From Cellulosimicrobium cellulans (GTDB lineage: Bacteria > Actinomycetota > Actinomycetes > Actinomycetales > Cellulomonadaceae): 64,000 bases of DNA. Under the pieces are notes generated by a model. That model worked only from the letters and a program-made list of their open reading frames with translations, did not search any database and was not told the origin of the DNA. Numbering within the stretch: the stretch's first letter is position 1; every line of letters begins with the position of its first letter. The position numbers were made by a program, and so were the translations under genes. Positions 10,292-20,139 of the stretch are shown piece by piece. The stretch spans positions 1 to 64,000 of the forward strand of contig NZ_VEGH01000016.1 in assembly GCF_007679345.1 (NCBI RefSeq). The letters run 5' to 3'.

Positions 10292-11554
10292 GTGCCGCAC
10301 GATCCGCAGCGCATCGCCATGCTGTCCGTGCACACCTCGCCCCTGGACCAGCCGGGCACCGGCGACGCGGGCGGGATGAACGTCTACATCGCGGAGCTGG
10401 CCCGGGCGCTGGCCCGGCGCGGCGCGGCGGTCGAGATCTTCACCCGCGCCACCTCGTCCGCGCTCCCGGACTCCGTCCACCTGGACCCCGACGACGACCG
10501 GGTCCTCGTGCACCACGTGCCGGCCGGGCCGTACGAGGGGCTGGACAAGAACGACCTGCCCGGCCAGCTGTGCGCGGTGACCGCGGGCGTGCTCCGGGTC
10601 GGCGCCACCCGGCCCGCCGGCTGGTACGACGTGCTGCACAGCCACTACTGGCTGTCCGGCCAGGTCGGCTGGCTGGCCGCCGAGCGCTGGGACGTCCCGC
10701 TGGTGCACACCATGCACACGATGGCCCGGGTCAAGAACGCCGCGCTCGCGCCGGGGGACAGTCCCGAGCCGGCGACGCGGGTGATCGGCGAGGAGCAGGT
10801 GGTCGCGGCCGCCGACGCGCTGGTCGCGAGCACCGCCGAGGAGGGCCAGGACCTCGTCGGCATGTACGACGCCGACCCCGAGCGGGTGCACGTCGTCGCG
10901 CCGGGTGTCGACCTCAGCACGTTCCGGCCGCGCGCCGACCGCGCCGCTCTGCGCCGGGACCTCGGGCTGCCCGTCGACCGGGACGTCGTCGTGTTCGCGG
11001 GCCGGGTGCAGCCGCTCAAGGCGCCCGACGTGCTGGTGCGGGCGCTGGGCGTGCTGCGGGCGACCGGGCGGCCGGTGCCGCTGCTCGTGGTGCTCGGCGG
11101 CCCGAGCGGCCGCGCGACCGCGCTCACCGAGCTGCAGGCGCTCGCCGCGACGTCGGGGGTGGCGGACGACGTGCGGTTCCACCCGCCCGTCGAGCGCGCC
11201 GACCTCGCGCGGTGGTTCGCCGCGGCCGACCTCGTGGCCGTGCCGTCGCGCAGCGAGTCGTTCGGGCTGGTGGCCGTCGAGGCGCAGGCCGCCGGCACCC
11301 CCGTCGTCGCGTCCGCGGTCGGCGGGCTGCGGTCCGTCGTGCAGGACGGCGTCTCCGGGCGGCAGGTCCGGGGGCACGACCCGGCCGTGTGGGCGGACGC
11401 GCTGGCGGCGGCGCTCGCCGACCCGGCGTCGCGCACGGCCTGGCGGGCGGGCGCCCGGCGGGTGGCCGAGCAGTACGGCTGGGACGCGACCGCCGAGCAG
11501 GTGCTCAAGGTCTACGCCCTGGCCGCCGAGCGCCGCGCGCGCCTCGCGGTCTGA
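10292..11554 (+). CDS. mshA: D-inositol-3-phosphate glycosyltransferase (mycothiol synthesis)
   Basis: MshA joins UDP-GlcNAc to 1L-myo-inositol-1-phosphate, the first committed step of mycothiol, the actinobacterial thiol buffer. The 420-residue GT4 enzyme shows the N-terminal glycine-rich donor loop [22 protein letters not shown], the [11 protein letters not shown] acceptor region, and the C-terminal [21 protein letters not shown] motif that binds the UDP-sugar. GTG 10292 is chosen because it follows GGAG and lines up with the family N terminus ([11 protein letters not shown]). Its place just upstream of gpmA and senX3-regX3 matches the mycobacterial gene order. Confidence 0.93.
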   Translation: MPHDPQRIAMLSVHTSPLDQPGTGDAGGMNVYIAELARALARRGAAVEIFTRATSSALPDSVHLDPDDDRVLVHHVPAGPYEGLDKNDLPGQLCAVTAGVLRVGATRPAGWYDVLHSHYWLSGQVGWLAAERWDVPLVHTMHTMARVKNAALAPGDSPEPATRVIGEEQVVAAADALVASTAEEGQDLVGMYDADPERVHVVAPGVDLSTFRPRADRAALRRDLGLPVDRDVVVFAGRVQPLKAPDVLVRALGVLRATGRPVPLLVVLGGPSGRATALTELQALAATSGVADDVRFHPPVERADLARWFAAADLVAVPSRSESFGLVAVEAQAAGTPVVASAVGGLRSVVQDGVSGRQVRGHDPAVWADALAAALADPASRTAWRAGARRVAEQYGWDATAEQVLKVYALAAERRARLAV

Positions 11555-11558
11555 TCCC

Positions 11559-11999
11559 TCAGGCGGCGACCGGCTCCAGGACCAGGACCGGGATCACCCG
11601 GGACGTGCGGGTCTGGTAGTCCGCGTAGTCGGGGTACGCCTCGACCGCCCGCGCCCACCACAGCTCGCGCTCCGCGCCCTCGACCTCGCGCACGGTGTAG
11701 TCGCCCTTCGCCGGGCCGTCCTGCAGCTCGACCAGCGGGTGGGCCAGCAGGTTGTGGTACCAGACCGGGTGCGTCGGCGCGCCGCCCAGCGACGCGACCA
11801 CGGCGTACACGCCGTCGTGCTCGACCCGCATGACCGGGATCTTGCGCACCTTGCCCGACTTCGCCCCGAGCATGGTCACGACCACGACGGGCATCCCGCG
11901 CATCGTCGTGCCCCGCGTCCCGCCGGAGCTCTCGATGAGCTCCACCTGCTCGCGCGAGCGCTGGTCGGTGCTGGGCTGGTACTCCCCGGTGATCGGCAT
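11559..11999 (-). CDS. Deazaflavin (F420)-dependent nitroreductase-family protein
   Basis: The 146-residue product matches the DDN/FDOR split-barrel family: it has [17 protein letters not shown], then [33 protein letters not shown]. The YHNLLAHP stretch is the family's cofactor-binding signature. Members use coenzyme F420 (some bind flavin or fatty acids) for redox of diverse compounds; the substrate here is unknown. It converges on mshA with a gap of only 4 bp and diverges from gpmA. Confidence 0.85.
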   Translation of the reverse strand: MPITGEYQPSTDQRSREQVELIESSGGTRGTTMRGMPVVVVTMLGAKSGKVRKIPVMRVEHDGVYAVVASLGGAPTHPVWYHNLLAHPLVELQDGPAKGDYTVREVEGAERELWWARAVEAYPDYADYQTRTSRVIPVLVLEPVAA

Positions 12000-12075
12000 G
12001 CCCCGTGCAACGCCCGGCGGGGGTGCGCGTGTTCCGCGGGCCGAACGTCCCCCGACGCGCGGGCGCGCGGTGCGG

Positions 12076-12081
12076 CAGGAT
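12076..12081 (+). promoter_or_regulatory. -10-like box CAGGAT of gpmA
   Basis: CAGGAT lies 7 nt before ATG 12089 with no ribosome-binding site. It fits the leaderless pattern but deviates at the first base. Confidence 0.35.
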
Positions 12082-12088
12082 GGGACCC

Positions 12089-12829
12089 ATGACCTACACC
12101 CTCGTTCTGCTCCGCCACGGCGAGAGCGAATGGAACGCGAAGAACCTGTTCACCGGCTGGGTCGACGTCGCGCTGTCCGAGAAGGGCGTCGCGGAGGCCA
12201 AGCGCGGCGGGACGCTGCTGACCGACGCCGGCGTGCTGCCGGACGTCGTGCACACGTCGCTGCTGCGCCGCGCCATCACGACCGCGAACTACGCGCTCGA
12301 CGCCGCGGACCGGCTGTGGATCCCGGTCAAGCGCTCGTGGCGCCTGAACGAGCGCCACTACGGCGCCCTCCAGGGCAAGGACAAGAAGCAGACCCTCCAG
12401 GAGTACGGCGAGGAGCAGTTCATGCTCTGGCGCCGCTCCTACGACGTCCCGCCGCCGGACATCGAGCTCGGCTCGGAGTTCTCGCAGGACAGCGACCCGC
12501 GCTACGCCGGCGAGCCGATCCCGCGCGCCGAGGCGCTCAAGCAGGTGCTCGACCGCGCCCTGCCGTACTGGGACGCCGAGATCGTCCCCGACCTGAAGGC
12601 CGGGAAGACCACCCTGGTGGCCGCGCACGGCAACTCGATCCGCGCGATCGTCAAGTACCTCGACGACGTGGACGACGCGACGATCGCCGGGATCAACATC
12701 CCCACCGGCATCCCGCTCGTCTACCACCTGGACGAGGAGACCCTGAAGCCGACCAACCCGGGCGGCACCTACCTCGACCCCGACGCGGCCGCCGAGGCCA
12801 TCGCCGCGGTCGCGAACCAGGGCCGCTGA
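12089..12829 (+). CDS. gpmA: 2,3-bisphosphoglycerate-dependent phosphoglycerate mutase
   Basis: It interconverts 3- and 2-phosphoglycerate in glycolysis through a phosphohistidine. The 246-residue product has [18 protein letters not shown] at the N terminus (the catalytic His is in RHGE), [15 protein letters not shown], and [16 protein letters not shown] with the second catalytic His. Length and motifs are standard for the dPGM type. ATG 12089 is the start supported by the family alignment. It lies immediately before the phoU/senX3 locus, as gpm1 does in Mycobacterium. Confidence 0.96.
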   Translation: MTYTLVLLRHGESEWNAKNLFTGWVDVALSEKGVAEAKRGGTLLTDAGVLPDVVHTSLLRRAITTANYALDAADRLWIPVKRSWRLNERHYGALQGKDKKQTLQEYGEEQFMLWRRSYDVPPPDIELGSEFSQDSDPRYAGEPIPRAEALKQVLDRALPYWDAEIVPDLKAGKTTLVAAHGNSIRAIVKYLDDVDDATIAGINIPTGIPLVYHLDEETLKPTNPGGTYLDPDAAAEAIAAVANQGR

Positions 12830-12850
12830 CCGGCAGCACGCAGCACGCGC

Positions 12851-12890
12851 GACGGGGCCCGGTCCGACACCTGTCGGACCGGGCCCCGTC
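12851..12890 (+). terminator. Terminator after gpmA
   Basis: A 19-bp GC-rich stem closed by a 2-nt loop. Confidence 0.75.
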
Positions 12891-12927
12891 GTCGTCCCCG
12901 GCCGCCGACGCACGCGCCTCGCGATCC

Positions 12928-12989
12928 GCCGAGGTTGCAGAAGATGCGGGGTTCAGCGCGCCGAACCCCGCATCTACCGCAACCTCGGC
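12928..12989. repeat. CCGAG-bounded inverted repeat between gpmA and phoU
   Basis: The arms start GCCGAGGTTGC and end GCAACCTCGGC, with an inner pair of AGATGCGGGGTTC and GAACCCCGCATCT. The arms differ at only a few bases. It sits between convergent genes and may be an extra terminator or a repeat element. Confidence 0.6.
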
Positions 12990-13022
12990 GGCCGGCGGCC
13001 GGCGGCCGCCCGCGCGGCGACG

Positions 13023-13685
13023 TCAGCGGGTGCCGGGGGCGTCGCTCGCGAACTCGCCGGTCACCAGGTACACGATGCGGCGCGCGACCGAGACGGCGTG
13101 GTCGCCGAACCGCTCGTAGTACCGGCCGAGCAGCGTGACGTCGATCGTCTGCTGCGGGGTGCCCGTCCAGGACCCGCCGAGCAGGACGCGGAACGTCTCC
13201 TCGTGCAGCGAGTCGAGCAGGTCGTCGTCGCGCTCGATGCCCTCGGCCTCGGTCAGGTCGTGCGACGTGAGCACCTGGGTGGTGCGCTGGGCGACGCGGC
13301 GCGCTGCCTCGTTCATCTCGGTGAACACGCCGGTCAGCGCCGGGTCGATCGCGGCGTTCGGGTACCGGCCGCGGGCCACCTGCGCCACGTGCCGGGCCAG
13401 GTCGCCCATCCGCTCGAGCGTCGCGCTCATCCGCAGCGCCGACACGACGACGCGCAGGTCGGTGGCGACCGGCTGCTGCTGGGCGAGCAGCAGGACGCAG
13501 CGCTCGTCGAGGTCGCGCTCCAGGGCGTCGATGGCGAGGTCGTCGGCGATCACCGACTCCGCGAGCGCCAGGTCCTGGCGCAGCAGCGCCTCGCCGGCCG
13601 CGCCGATCGCGTGCTCCACCCGGCGGCTCATCGCCACCAGGTCGTCCCCGAGCTGCTTGAGCTCGGCCTCGAAGATCTCCCGCAT
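13023..13685 (-). CDS. phoU: Phosphate transport system regulator PhoU
   Basis: PhoU links the Pst transporter to the histidine kinase and keeps the Pho response off when phosphate is plentiful. The 220-residue product consists of two three-helix PhoU domains, beginning MREIFEAELKQLGDDLVAMS, with the E-R-x-x-D metal-site pattern in each repeat (LERMGDLARHV and YYERFGDHAVSVARRI). A GAGAGGAA ribosome-binding site precedes ATG 13685. It is transcribed divergently from senX3 across a region with PHO-box-like repeats. Confidence 0.95.
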   Translation of the reverse strand: MREIFEAELKQLGDDLVAMSRRVEHAIGAAGEALLRQDLALAESVIADDLAIDALERDLDERCVLLLAQQQPVATDLRVVVSALRMSATLERMGDLARHVAQVARGRYPNAAIDPALTGVFTEMNEAARRVAQRTTQVLTSHDLTEAEGIERDDDLLDSLHEETFRVLLGGSWTGTPQQTIDVTLLGRYYERFGDHAVSVARRIVYLVTGEFASDAPGTR

Positions 13686-13770
13686 GGCTTCCTCTCGTTC
13701 GCGCGCCGGTCGCGCGCGGGCGTGCGTGGGTGCACCAGTCTGGTCCCGGCCGCCCACGCTCGCACGCCTG

Positions 13771-13822
13771 GGTGAACGCCCCGGTGAACGCGGGGTCGAC
13801 GCGCGGTGAACGGAGATGAACA
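13771..13822. promoter_or_regulatory. PHO-box-like repeat array between phoU and senX3
   Basis: TGAAC cores recur at 13773, 13785, 13807 and 13817. These are complements of the actinobacterial GTTCACC half-site, spaced by about 11 bp or multiples of it (12, 22, 10). It is a plausible RegX3 binding region controlling phoU, senX3-regX3 or both. Confidence 0.5.
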
Positions 13823-13881
13823 CTGCGACCGGCGTCCCCGGCTGCGGGCCGCGCCGGTCCCGGGCACGCTCCGCGCGACCG

Positions 13882-13887
13882 TACGCT
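13882..13887 (+). promoter_or_regulatory. -10 box TACGCT of senX3 (leaderless)
   Basis: TACGCT is followed by 6 nt and GTG 13894. It selects this start over an ATG at 13816 that would run through the PHO-box array. Confidence 0.5.
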
Positions 13888-13893
13888 GGCGCC

Positions 13894-15138
13894 GTGGAGG
13901 GTCTCAACGGTCTCGGAGCGCTGCTCGCCGGCGTGCTGGGTCTGCTCACCGGCATCGGGGCGACGCTGGCGTTCCGGTTCAGCGAGCGCGCCCAGCACAC
14001 CGTCCCGGAGCGCCCGGCGCCGGAGGTGGACGACGGCGTGGTCCGGACGCTGGCGGTGCTGCGCTCCGCTGCGGTCGTGCTGGACGACGACGACCGGGTG
14101 GTGCGCGCGAGCCCGCCGGCCTTCGCCCTCGGCGTGGTCCGGGACGGGATGGTCGTGCACGCGGCGGTGCGCGAGCTGATCGCCGACGTGCGCCGCACCG
14201 GGCTGATCCGGGACGAGGAGCTGGAGCTGCCGCGCGGGCCCGTGGGTCCCGGCACCGTGATGCTCCAGGTGCGCGTCGCGCAGGTCGCCCCCGGCCTGCT
14301 GCTCGTCCTCGCGGAGGACCGCACGCAGGCGCGCCGGCTGGAGGCGATCCGCCGGGACTTCGTCGTGAACGTGTCCCACGAGCTCAAGACCCCGGTCGGC
14401 GCGCTGTCGCTGCTGGCCGAGACGGTCCAGGACGCCGCGGACGACCCCGAGGCGGTGCGGCGGTTCGCCGGCCGGATGGTGAGCGAGGCGCACCGGCTGT
14501 CCGAGCTGGTGCACGAGATCCTCGAGCTGTCGCGGCTGCAGGTGGCCGGCGCCCTGAAGGACATCGCGGTGGTCGACGTCGACGCGGTGGTGGCCGAGTC
14601 CGTCGACCGCGCGCGCACCGGCGCCGCCGCGAAGGAGATGACCTTCCAGGTCGGCGGGGAGTCCGGCACCCGGGTGTTCGGCGACCCCACGATGCTCGTG
14701 CAGGCCGTGCGCAACCTGCTGGACAACGCCGTGCGCTACTCGCCGGCCGGCACCACCGTCGGCGTCGGGGTGCGCACCCGGGACGGCCTGGTGGAGATCG
14801 CCGTCGTCGACCAGGGGGTGGGCATCTCGCCCGAGGAGCAGGACCGGGTGTTCGAGCGGTTCTACCGGGTCGACCCGGCGCGCAGCCGGGAGACCGGCGG
14901 CACCGGGCTGGGGCTGTCGATCGTCAAGCACGTCGCGGCCGACCACGGCGGCGACGTGCAGGTGTGGTCGCAGCCAGGCCGCGGCTCCACGTTCACCCTG
15001 CGGCTCCCGGTCGCCGTGGGCCAGCCGCCCGTCGCCGCGCCCGACGACCGCCCGCAGACCCTGGTCGTCCCCGACCGCCCCGGCCCGGACGCCCCGCGCG
15101 CCGAGGCCGCCCACCCCGACACCGCACCGGAGGCCTGA
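13894..15138 (+). CDS. senX3: Phosphate-sensing histidine kinase SenX3
   Basis: The sensor kinase autophosphorylates on His and passes phosphate to RegX3 under phosphate limitation. The 414-residue product has one clear N-terminal hydrophobic segment (LNGLGALLAGVLGLLTGIGA), a PAS-like region, the H-box FVVNVSHELKTPVGALSLLAETV, N-box NLLDNAVRYSPAG, and G-boxes VDQGVGISPEEQDRVF and GTGLGLSIVKHV. The proline-rich C-terminal tail (about the last 45 residues) is low-complexity. regX3 follows after a 4-nt gap, forming a two-gene unit. Confidence 0.94.
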   Translation: MEGLNGLGALLAGVLGLLTGIGATLAFRFSERAQHTVPERPAPEVDDGVVRTLAVLRSAAVVLDDDDRVVRASPPAFALGVVRDGMVVHAAVRELIADVRRTGLIRDEELELPRGPVGPGTVMLQVRVAQVAPGLLLVLAEDRTQARRLEAIRRDFVVNVSHELKTPVGALSLLAETVQDAADDPEAVRRFAGRMVSEAHRLSELVHEILELSRLQVAGALKDIAVVDVDAVVAESVDRARTGAAAKEMTFQVGGESGTRVFGDPTMLVQAVRNLLDNAVRYSPAGTTVGVGVRTRDGLVEIAVVDQGVGISPEEQDRVFERFYRVDPARSRETGGTGLGLSIVKHVAADHGGDVQVWSQPGRGSTFTLRLPVAVGQPPVAAPDDRPQTLVVPDRPGPDAPRAEAAHPDTAPEA

Positions 15139-15142
15139 CCCC

Positions 15143-15856
15143 GTGACCCGCATCCTGCTCGTCGAGGACGAGGAGTCCTACCGCGACCCGCTGGCGTACC
15201 TGCTCGGCCGCGAGGGGTTCCAGGTCACCACCGCCGCCACCGGCATCGAGGCCGTGGAGGCGTTCGAGTCCGAGGGGGCGGACCTCGTGCTGCTCGACCT
15301 CATGCTGCCCGGCCTGTCCGGCACCGAGGTCTGCCGCCGGATCCGGCAGCGCAGCGACGTCCCGGTCATCATGCTGACCGCGAAGGACGGCGAGATCGAC
15401 AAGGTCGTCGGCCTGGAGCTCGGCGCCGACGACTACGTCACGAAGCCGTACTCGTCGCGCGAGCTGCTGGCCCGGGTGCGCGCGGTGCTCCGCCGCCGCC
15501 AGGCGCCCGCGGCGCAGGCGTCCGACGAGGAGCCCGAGGACGACGGCGTGCTCGCCGCCGGCCGGGTGCGGATGGACGTCGAGCGGCACACGGTCACGGT
15601 CGACGACGAGCCGGTGGCGTTCCCGCTGAAGGAGTTCGAGCTGCTCGAGCTGCTGCTGCGCAACGCCGGGCGCGTCCTCACCCGCGGCCAGCTCATCGAC
15701 CGGGTGTGGGGGACCGACTACGTCGGCGACACCAAGACCCTCGACGTGCACGTGAAGCGGGTGCGCGCCAAGATCGAGCCGGACCCGGGGAACCCGACGC
15801 TCCTGGTCACCGTGCGCGGCCTCGGCTACAAGCTGCTCGACGACGACCCGGCCTGA
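15143..15856 (+). CDS. regX3: Phosphate response regulator RegX3
   Basis: This OmpR/PhoB-type regulator has a receiver domain and a winged helix. The receiver domain shows the acidic pair EDEE, the phospho-acceptor LLDLMLPG, and MLTAKDG with the conserved Lys region YVTKPYSSREL. The C-terminal domain contains FPLKEFELLELLLRNAGRVLTRGQLIDRVWG and the DVHVKRVRAKIE recognition helix. The product is 237 residues. It probably activates pstSCAB from the PHO box upstream of pstS, 50 bp after its own stop codon. Confidence 0.95.
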   Translation: MTRILLVEDEESYRDPLAYLLGREGFQVTTAATGIEAVEAFESEGADLVLLDLMLPGLSGTEVCRRIRQRSDVPVIMLTAKDGEIDKVVGLELGADDYVTKPYSSRELLARVRAVLRRRQAPAAQASDEEPEDDGVLAAGRVRMDVERHTVTVDDEPVAFPLKEFELLELLLRNAGRVLTRGQLIDRVWGTDYVGDTKTLDVHVKRVRAKIEPDPGNPTLLVTVRGLGYKLLDDDPA

Positions 15857-15907
15857 CCGGCCGGGCGTGACGCGCGCCACGCGGGTCCCCGCCAGGATTG
15901 TCCGCTC

Positions 15908-15947
15908 GTTCACCGTCCGTTCACCCGGCTACGGGAGCCTGGTCACC
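15908..15947 (+). promoter_or_regulatory. PHO box upstream of pstS
   Basis: GTTCACC at 15908 and 15919 are exactly 11 bp apart. GGTCACC at 15941 stays in the same 11-bp register, with the intermediate unit at 15930 degenerate. This is the direct-repeat pattern known for actinobacterial Pho regulators and fits the adjacent regX3-pstS arrangement. Confidence 0.75.
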
Positions 15948-16020
15948 TGCGCTCCCTAGCGTCGGCGCCAGGTCGCGCACAGACGGGTGCGCGCCGCGTC
16001 ACGACAGGACGGACAACACT

Positions 16021-17139
16021 GTGAAGCTCAACCGCGGTCGTACGGGTGCCCTCGCCCTCGCCGGCGTCGTCGCCCTCTCCCTCACGGCATGTGGTTCGGA
16101 CAACCCGACCGGCGACACCCCCGAGACCTCGGGCTCCGACACCGGCTCGACCAGCTCCCTGTCGGGCGAGCTCGCCGGCTCCGGGGCCTCGTCGCAGGAG
16201 TCCGCGATGGAGGCCTGGCGCGCCGGGTTCCAGAACGCGAACCCCGACGTGACCGTCTCGTACGACCCGGTCGGCTCCGGCGGCGGGCGCACCGCGTTCC
16301 TCGACGGCTCCGTGAAGTTCGCGGGCACGGACTCCGCCCTCGACGAGGACGAGCTGGCCCAGGCGCAGGAGCGCTGCTTCGGCGCGAGCGCGGTGGACCT
16401 GCCGGTCTACATCTCCCCGATCGCCGTCGTGTTCAACGTCGAGGGCGTCACCGAGCTCAACCTCTCGGCCGAGACGATCGCGAACATCTTCAACGGCACC
16501 ATCACGAACTGGAACGACCCGGCCATCGCCGAGGCGAACCCGGACGTGACGCTGCCGGACCTGGCGATCACCACCGTGCACCGCTCGGACGAGTCGGGCA
16601 CCACCAAGAACTTCACCGACTACCTGTCGAAGGCCGGCAACGGCGCGTGGACGGCCGAGCCGTCCGGCGACTGGGCGGTCGAGGGCGGCGAGTCCGGCCA
16701 GGGCACCTCCGGCCTCATCCAGACCGTCCAGGGCGGCCAGGGCACCATCGGCTACGCCGACGCGTCGAAGGCCGGCTCGCTCGGCAAGGTCTCCATCCAG
16801 GTCGGCGACGAGTTCGTCGCCCCGTCGGAGGAGGGCGCCGCCGCCGCGCTCGACGTCTCCCCGCGCGACGACTCGCGCGCCGAGGGCGACATCGTCATCG
16901 ACATCGACCGCACCACGACCGAGGCCGGCGCCTACCCGCTGATCCTCGCCTCGTACCTCGTCGTCTGCCAGTCCTACGACTCGCAGGAGGACGTGGACCT
17001 GGTCAAGGCGTTCGCGACCTACGTCGCCTCCGCCGAGGGCCAGGCGGCCTCCGAGTCGGCCGCGGGCTCCGCGCCGATCTCGGACACGCTGCGCACCGAC
17101 GTCCAGGCCTCGATCGACGCGATCACCCTGGCGTCCTGA
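16021..17139 (+). CDS. pstS: Phosphate ABC transporter substrate-binding lipoprotein PstS
   Basis: This is the extracytoplasmic phosphate-binding protein. The 372-residue precursor has a lipoprotein signal (ALALAGVVALSLTACGS, lipobox LTAC). Phosphate-contacting motifs are GSGASSQESAMEAW, SVKFAGTDSALDEDEL, HRSDESGTTKNFTDYL and SGQGTSGLIQTVQ. GTG 16021 follows AGGACGGA. It is the first gene of pstSCAB; a hairpin after the stop probably lowers read-through to pstC so that binding protein is made in excess. Confidence 0.96.
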   Translation: MKLNRGRTGALALAGVVALSLTACGSDNPTGDTPETSGSDTGSTSSLSGELAGSGASSQESAMEAWRAGFQNANPDVTVSYDPVGSGGGRTAFLDGSVKFAGTDSALDEDELAQAQERCFGASAVDLPVYISPIAVVFNVEGVTELNLSAETIANIFNGTITNWNDPAIAEANPDVTLPDLAITTVHRSDESGTTKNFTDYLSKAGNGAWTAEPSGDWAVEGGESGQGTSGLIQTVQGGQGTIGYADASKAGSLGKVSIQVGDEFVAPSEEGAAAALDVSPRDDSRAEGDIVIDIDRTTTEAGAYPLILASYLVVCQSYDSQEDVDLVKAFATYVASAEGQAASESAAGSAPISDTLRTDVQASIDAITLAS

Positions 17140-17146
17140 CGACCGG

Positions 17147-17185
17147 GGGAGGGGCGGTCGTCGTGACCCGTCGGCCGCCCCTCCC
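17147..17185 (+). terminator. Probable attenuating hairpin between pstS and pstC
   Basis: GGGAGGGGCGG at 17147-17157 pairs with CCGCCCCTCCC at 17175-17185. The hairpin lies in the 133-bp gap after pstS, in the place of a partial terminator. Confidence 0.5.
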
Positions 17186-17272
17186 GACCGGACCCCGGCC
17201 GGTCCACCTCGCGGTGGGCCGGCCGTCGGCGCGAGACACGCCTTCTCCCCTCCCCCTCCCACAGGAGACCGT

Positions 17273-18283
17273 GTGACCAGCACCCAGCCCCGCACCGCGG
17301 GGCCCACCGAGCCGGTGAAGCCCGGCACGACGGCCCGCAGGCTGCGCGCGGGCCACGGCGACCGCGGCGGCAGCCTGGCGTTCCGCTGGCTCGCCACCGG
17401 GGCCGGCGTCCTGATCCTCGTGATCCTCGCCGCCGTGGCCGTGTTCCTGGTCCAGCGCGCGTGGCCCGCCCTCACCGCGGACTCGTCCGAGCTGTCGGAC
17501 GCGGTCAGCTGGTTCCCCGAGGACACCAGCCTGCTGGGCTTCGTCGGCCCGCTGATCTTCGGCACGCTGCTCGCGGCCGCGGTCTCGCTGCTGCTGGCGA
17601 CGCCGGTCGCCATCGGCATCGCGCTGTTCACCTCGCACTACGCCCCGCGCCGGCTCGCCAGCGCGCTGGGCTACGTGGTCGACCTGCTCGCCGCCATCCC
17701 GTCGGTCGTCTACGGCCTGTGGGGCGGCCTGGTGCTCAGCCCGGTCGTGCAGCCGGTGTGGGAGTTCCTCGGGACGTACCTCGGCTGGATCCCGTTCTTC
17801 GGCGGCGTGGTGTCGCCGACCGGCCGCGTGATGATGACCGTGGCGGTCGTGCTCGCGGTGATGATCCTGCCGATCATCACCGCCATCTGCCGCGAGGTGT
17901 TCCTGCAGACCCCGCGCCTGCACGAGGAGGCCGCCCTGGCCCTCGGCGCGACGCAGTGGGAGGTCGTGCGGATGGCCGTGCTGCCGTTCGCCCGGTCCGG
18001 CATCGTGTCGGCCGCCATGCTCGGCCTGGGCCGCGCGCTCGGCGAGACGATGGCCGTCCTGATGATCCTGTCGCCCGGGTTCCTCTACTCGTTCCAGCTG
18101 CTCGCCGCCGGCCAGCAGCAGACGATCGCCGCGAACATCGCCGCGCAGTTCCCCGAGGCCAACCAGACCGGCGTCGCGACGCTGATCGCGACCGGTCTCG
18201 CCCTGTTCATCATCACCCTGGCCGTGAACATGGCCGCCCGCGCGATCGTCGCGCGGCGCAAGGACTTCTCGGGGGCGAACTGA
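17273..18283 (+). CDS. pstC: Phosphate ABC transporter permease PstC
   Basis: One of the two inner-membrane subunits of the high-affinity phosphate importer. The 336-residue product has six predicted spans and the binding-protein-dependent permease EAA loop HEEAALALGATQWEVVRMAVLPFARSGI. PstC-type landmarks include DLLAAIPSVVYGLWGG and LGRALGETMAVLMI. GTG 17273 follows AGGAG. pstA starts two bases after the stop codon. Confidence 0.95.
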   Translation: MTSTQPRTAGPTEPVKPGTTARRLRAGHGDRGGSLAFRWLATGAGVLILVILAAVAVFLVQRAWPALTADSSELSDAVSWFPEDTSLLGFVGPLIFGTLLAAAVSLLLATPVAIGIALFTSHYAPRRLASALGYVVDLLAAIPSVVYGLWGGLVLSPVVQPVWEFLGTYLGWIPFFGGVVSPTGRVMMTVAVVLAVMILPIITAICREVFLQTPRLHEEAALALGATQWEVVRMAVLPFARSGIVSAAMLGLGRALGETMAVLMILSPGFLYSFQLLAAGQQQTIAANIAAQFPEANQTGVATLIATGLALFIITLAVNMAARAIVARRKDFSGAN

Positions 18284-18284
18284 C

Positions 18285-19241
18285 ATGACGACCACCCCGA
18301 CCACCACCAGCCCGGCGGGCGCGTCGCTGCGCGAGGCGCTGCAGGCCACGGACCGCCGCCGGCGCCGCACCGACGTCACGATGCGGGTGCTGATCAGCGC
18401 GGCCTTCGTGCTGGCGATGATCCCGCTGCTGTCGCTCACCTGGACCGTGGTGTCCCGCGGCATCGGCCGGCTGGACTCCTACTTCCTGCTCCACTCCATG
18501 CGCGGCGTCTTCGGCGGCATGGACGCGGGCGGCATCTACCACGCGATCATCGGCACCCTCGAGATCACGCTGTTCGCGGCGCTCATCTCGGTGCCGATCG
18601 GCCTGCTGACCGCCATCTACCTGGTCGAGTACGGCAACGGCAAGCCGCTCGCGCGGCTGGTGACCTTCCTGGTCGACGTGATGACGGGCATCCCGTCGAT
18701 CGTCGCCGGCCTGTTCGCCTACGCGCTGTTCGCGCTGCTCCTCGGGCCGGGTGCGAAGTTCGGCGCCATCGGCTCCGTCGCCCTGTCGGTGCTGATGATC
18801 CCGGTGGTCATCCGGTCCAGCGAGGAGATGCTGCGGCTCGTCCCGAACGAGCTGCGCGAGGCGTCGCTGGCCCTCGGGGTGCCGCGCTGGCTGACCATCA
18901 TCAAGGTCGTGCTGCGCACCTCGGTGGCCGGCCTGACCACCGGCGTCATGCTGGCGATCGCGCGCGTCATCGGCGAGACGGCCCCGCTGCTGCTCACCGT
19001 CGGCGTGGTCGACTCGATCAACTTCAACCTGTTCGAGGGCCGCATGATGACGCTGCCCGTCTACGTGTACCGGCAGTACGCTCAGGGTCTGGTCCCGTGC
19101 ACGGACGGCGACGCGAGCTGCATCCCGGACATCAACCTGCAGCGCGCCTGGGCCGCCGCCCTCACGCTCTTCCTCATCGTCATGGTGCTGAACCTGATCG
19201 GGCGCCTCGTCACGCGGCTCTTCGCCCCGAAGATCCGTTGA
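18285..19241 (+). CDS. pstA: Phosphate ABC transporter permease PstA
   Basis: The second permease subunit, 318 residues with six spans. The EAA-type loop is [29 protein letters not shown], and [22 protein letters not shown] and [15 protein letters not shown] are characteristic of PstA. The C-terminal half has a periplasmic loop with two Cys ([13 protein letters not shown]), which could form a disulfide. It is tightly coupled to pstC. Confidence 0.95.
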   Translation: MTTTPTTTSPAGASLREALQATDRRRRRTDVTMRVLISAAFVLAMIPLLSLTWTVVSRGIGRLDSYFLLHSMRGVFGGMDAGGIYHAIIGTLEITLFAALISVPIGLLTAIYLVEYGNGKPLARLVTFLVDVMTGIPSIVAGLFAYALFALLLGPGAKFGAIGSVALSVLMIPVVIRSSEEMLRLVPNELREASLALGVPRWLTIIKVVLRTSVAGLTTGVMLAIARVIGETAPLLLTVGVVDSINFNLFEGRMMTLPVYVYRQYAQGLVPCTDGDASCIPDINLQRAWAAALTLFLIVMVLNLIGRLVTRLFAPKIR

Positions 19242-19287
19242 CCGCCGCCCCCACCTCCCCTTCACCAAGCACAAGGAGACGACCGAG

Positions 19288-20067
19288 ATGGCTCAGCGCA
19301 TCGACGTCAAGGACCTGAACATCTACTACGGCGCCTTCAAGGCCGTCGAGGACGTGAACATGACCATCGAGCCCCGCTCGGTGACCGCGTTCATCGGCCC
19401 GTCCGGCTGCGGGAAGTCGACGTTCCTGCGCACCCTCAACCGCATGCACGAGGTCATCCCCGGCGCGCGCGTCGAGGGCACCGTCGCGGTCGAGGGCGTG
19501 GACCTCTACGGCGCCGAGATCGACCCGGTGGCCGTGCGCCGCCAGGTCGGCATGGTGTTCCAGCGCCCGAACCCGTTCCCGACGATGTCGATCGCGGAGA
19601 ACGTGCTCGCCGGCGTCCGGCTGAACAACCGCCGGATCTCGAAGGGCGACGCGAACGACCTCGTCGAGGCCTCGCTGCGCGGCGCCAACCTGTGGAACGA
19701 GGTCAAGGACCGCCTCGACCGCCCCGGCTCCGGCCTGTCCGGCGGCCAGCAGCAGCGCCTGTGCATCGCCCGCGCGATCGCCGTGAAGCCCCAGGTGCTG
19801 CTCATGGACGAGCCGTGCTCCGCGCTCGACCCGATCTCGACCCTCGCCATCGAGGACCTGATCGCCGAGCTCAAGAGCGAGTACACGATCGTCATCGTCA
19901 CGCACAACATGCAGCAGGCGGCCCGCGTCTCCGAGCGCACGGCCTTCTTCAACATCGCCGGCACCGGCCAGCCCGGCAAGCTCATCGAGATCGACGACAC
20001 CGCCACGATGTTCTCGTCGCCCAAGGAGCAGGCGACCGAGGACTACATCTCCGGCCGCTTCGGCTGA
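19288..20067 (+). CDS. pstB: Phosphate ABC transporter ATP-binding protein PstB
   Basis: This ATPase drives phosphate import through PstCA. The 259-residue product has Walker [11 protein letters not shown]-loop [13 protein letters not shown], signature [14 protein letters not shown], Walker [13 protein letters not shown] and the switch His in [12 protein letters not shown]. The NPFPMS-type Q-loop and the ISGRFG-like C terminus (YISGRFG) are typical of PstB. AAGGAG precedes ATG 19288. phoU is not downstream here but divergent from senX3. Confidence 0.97.
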   Translation: MAQRIDVKDLNIYYGAFKAVEDVNMTIEPRSVTAFIGPSGCGKSTFLRTLNRMHEVIPGARVEGTVAVEGVDLYGAEIDPVAVRRQVGMVFQRPNPFPTMSIAENVLAGVRLNNRRISKGDANDLVEASLRGANLWNEVKDRLDRPGSGLSGGQQQRLCIARAIAVKPQVLLMDEPCSALDPISTLAIEDLIAELKSEYTIVIVTHNMQQAARVSERTAFFNIAGTGQPGKLIEIDDTATMFSSPKEQATEDYISGRFG

Positions 20068-20139
20068 GCCGCGGGGGGCACGGCGACCGGCGCGCGGGTC
20101 GGGAGGGGAACCGCGCGCCGACCGCCCGGGCCGTACGAG

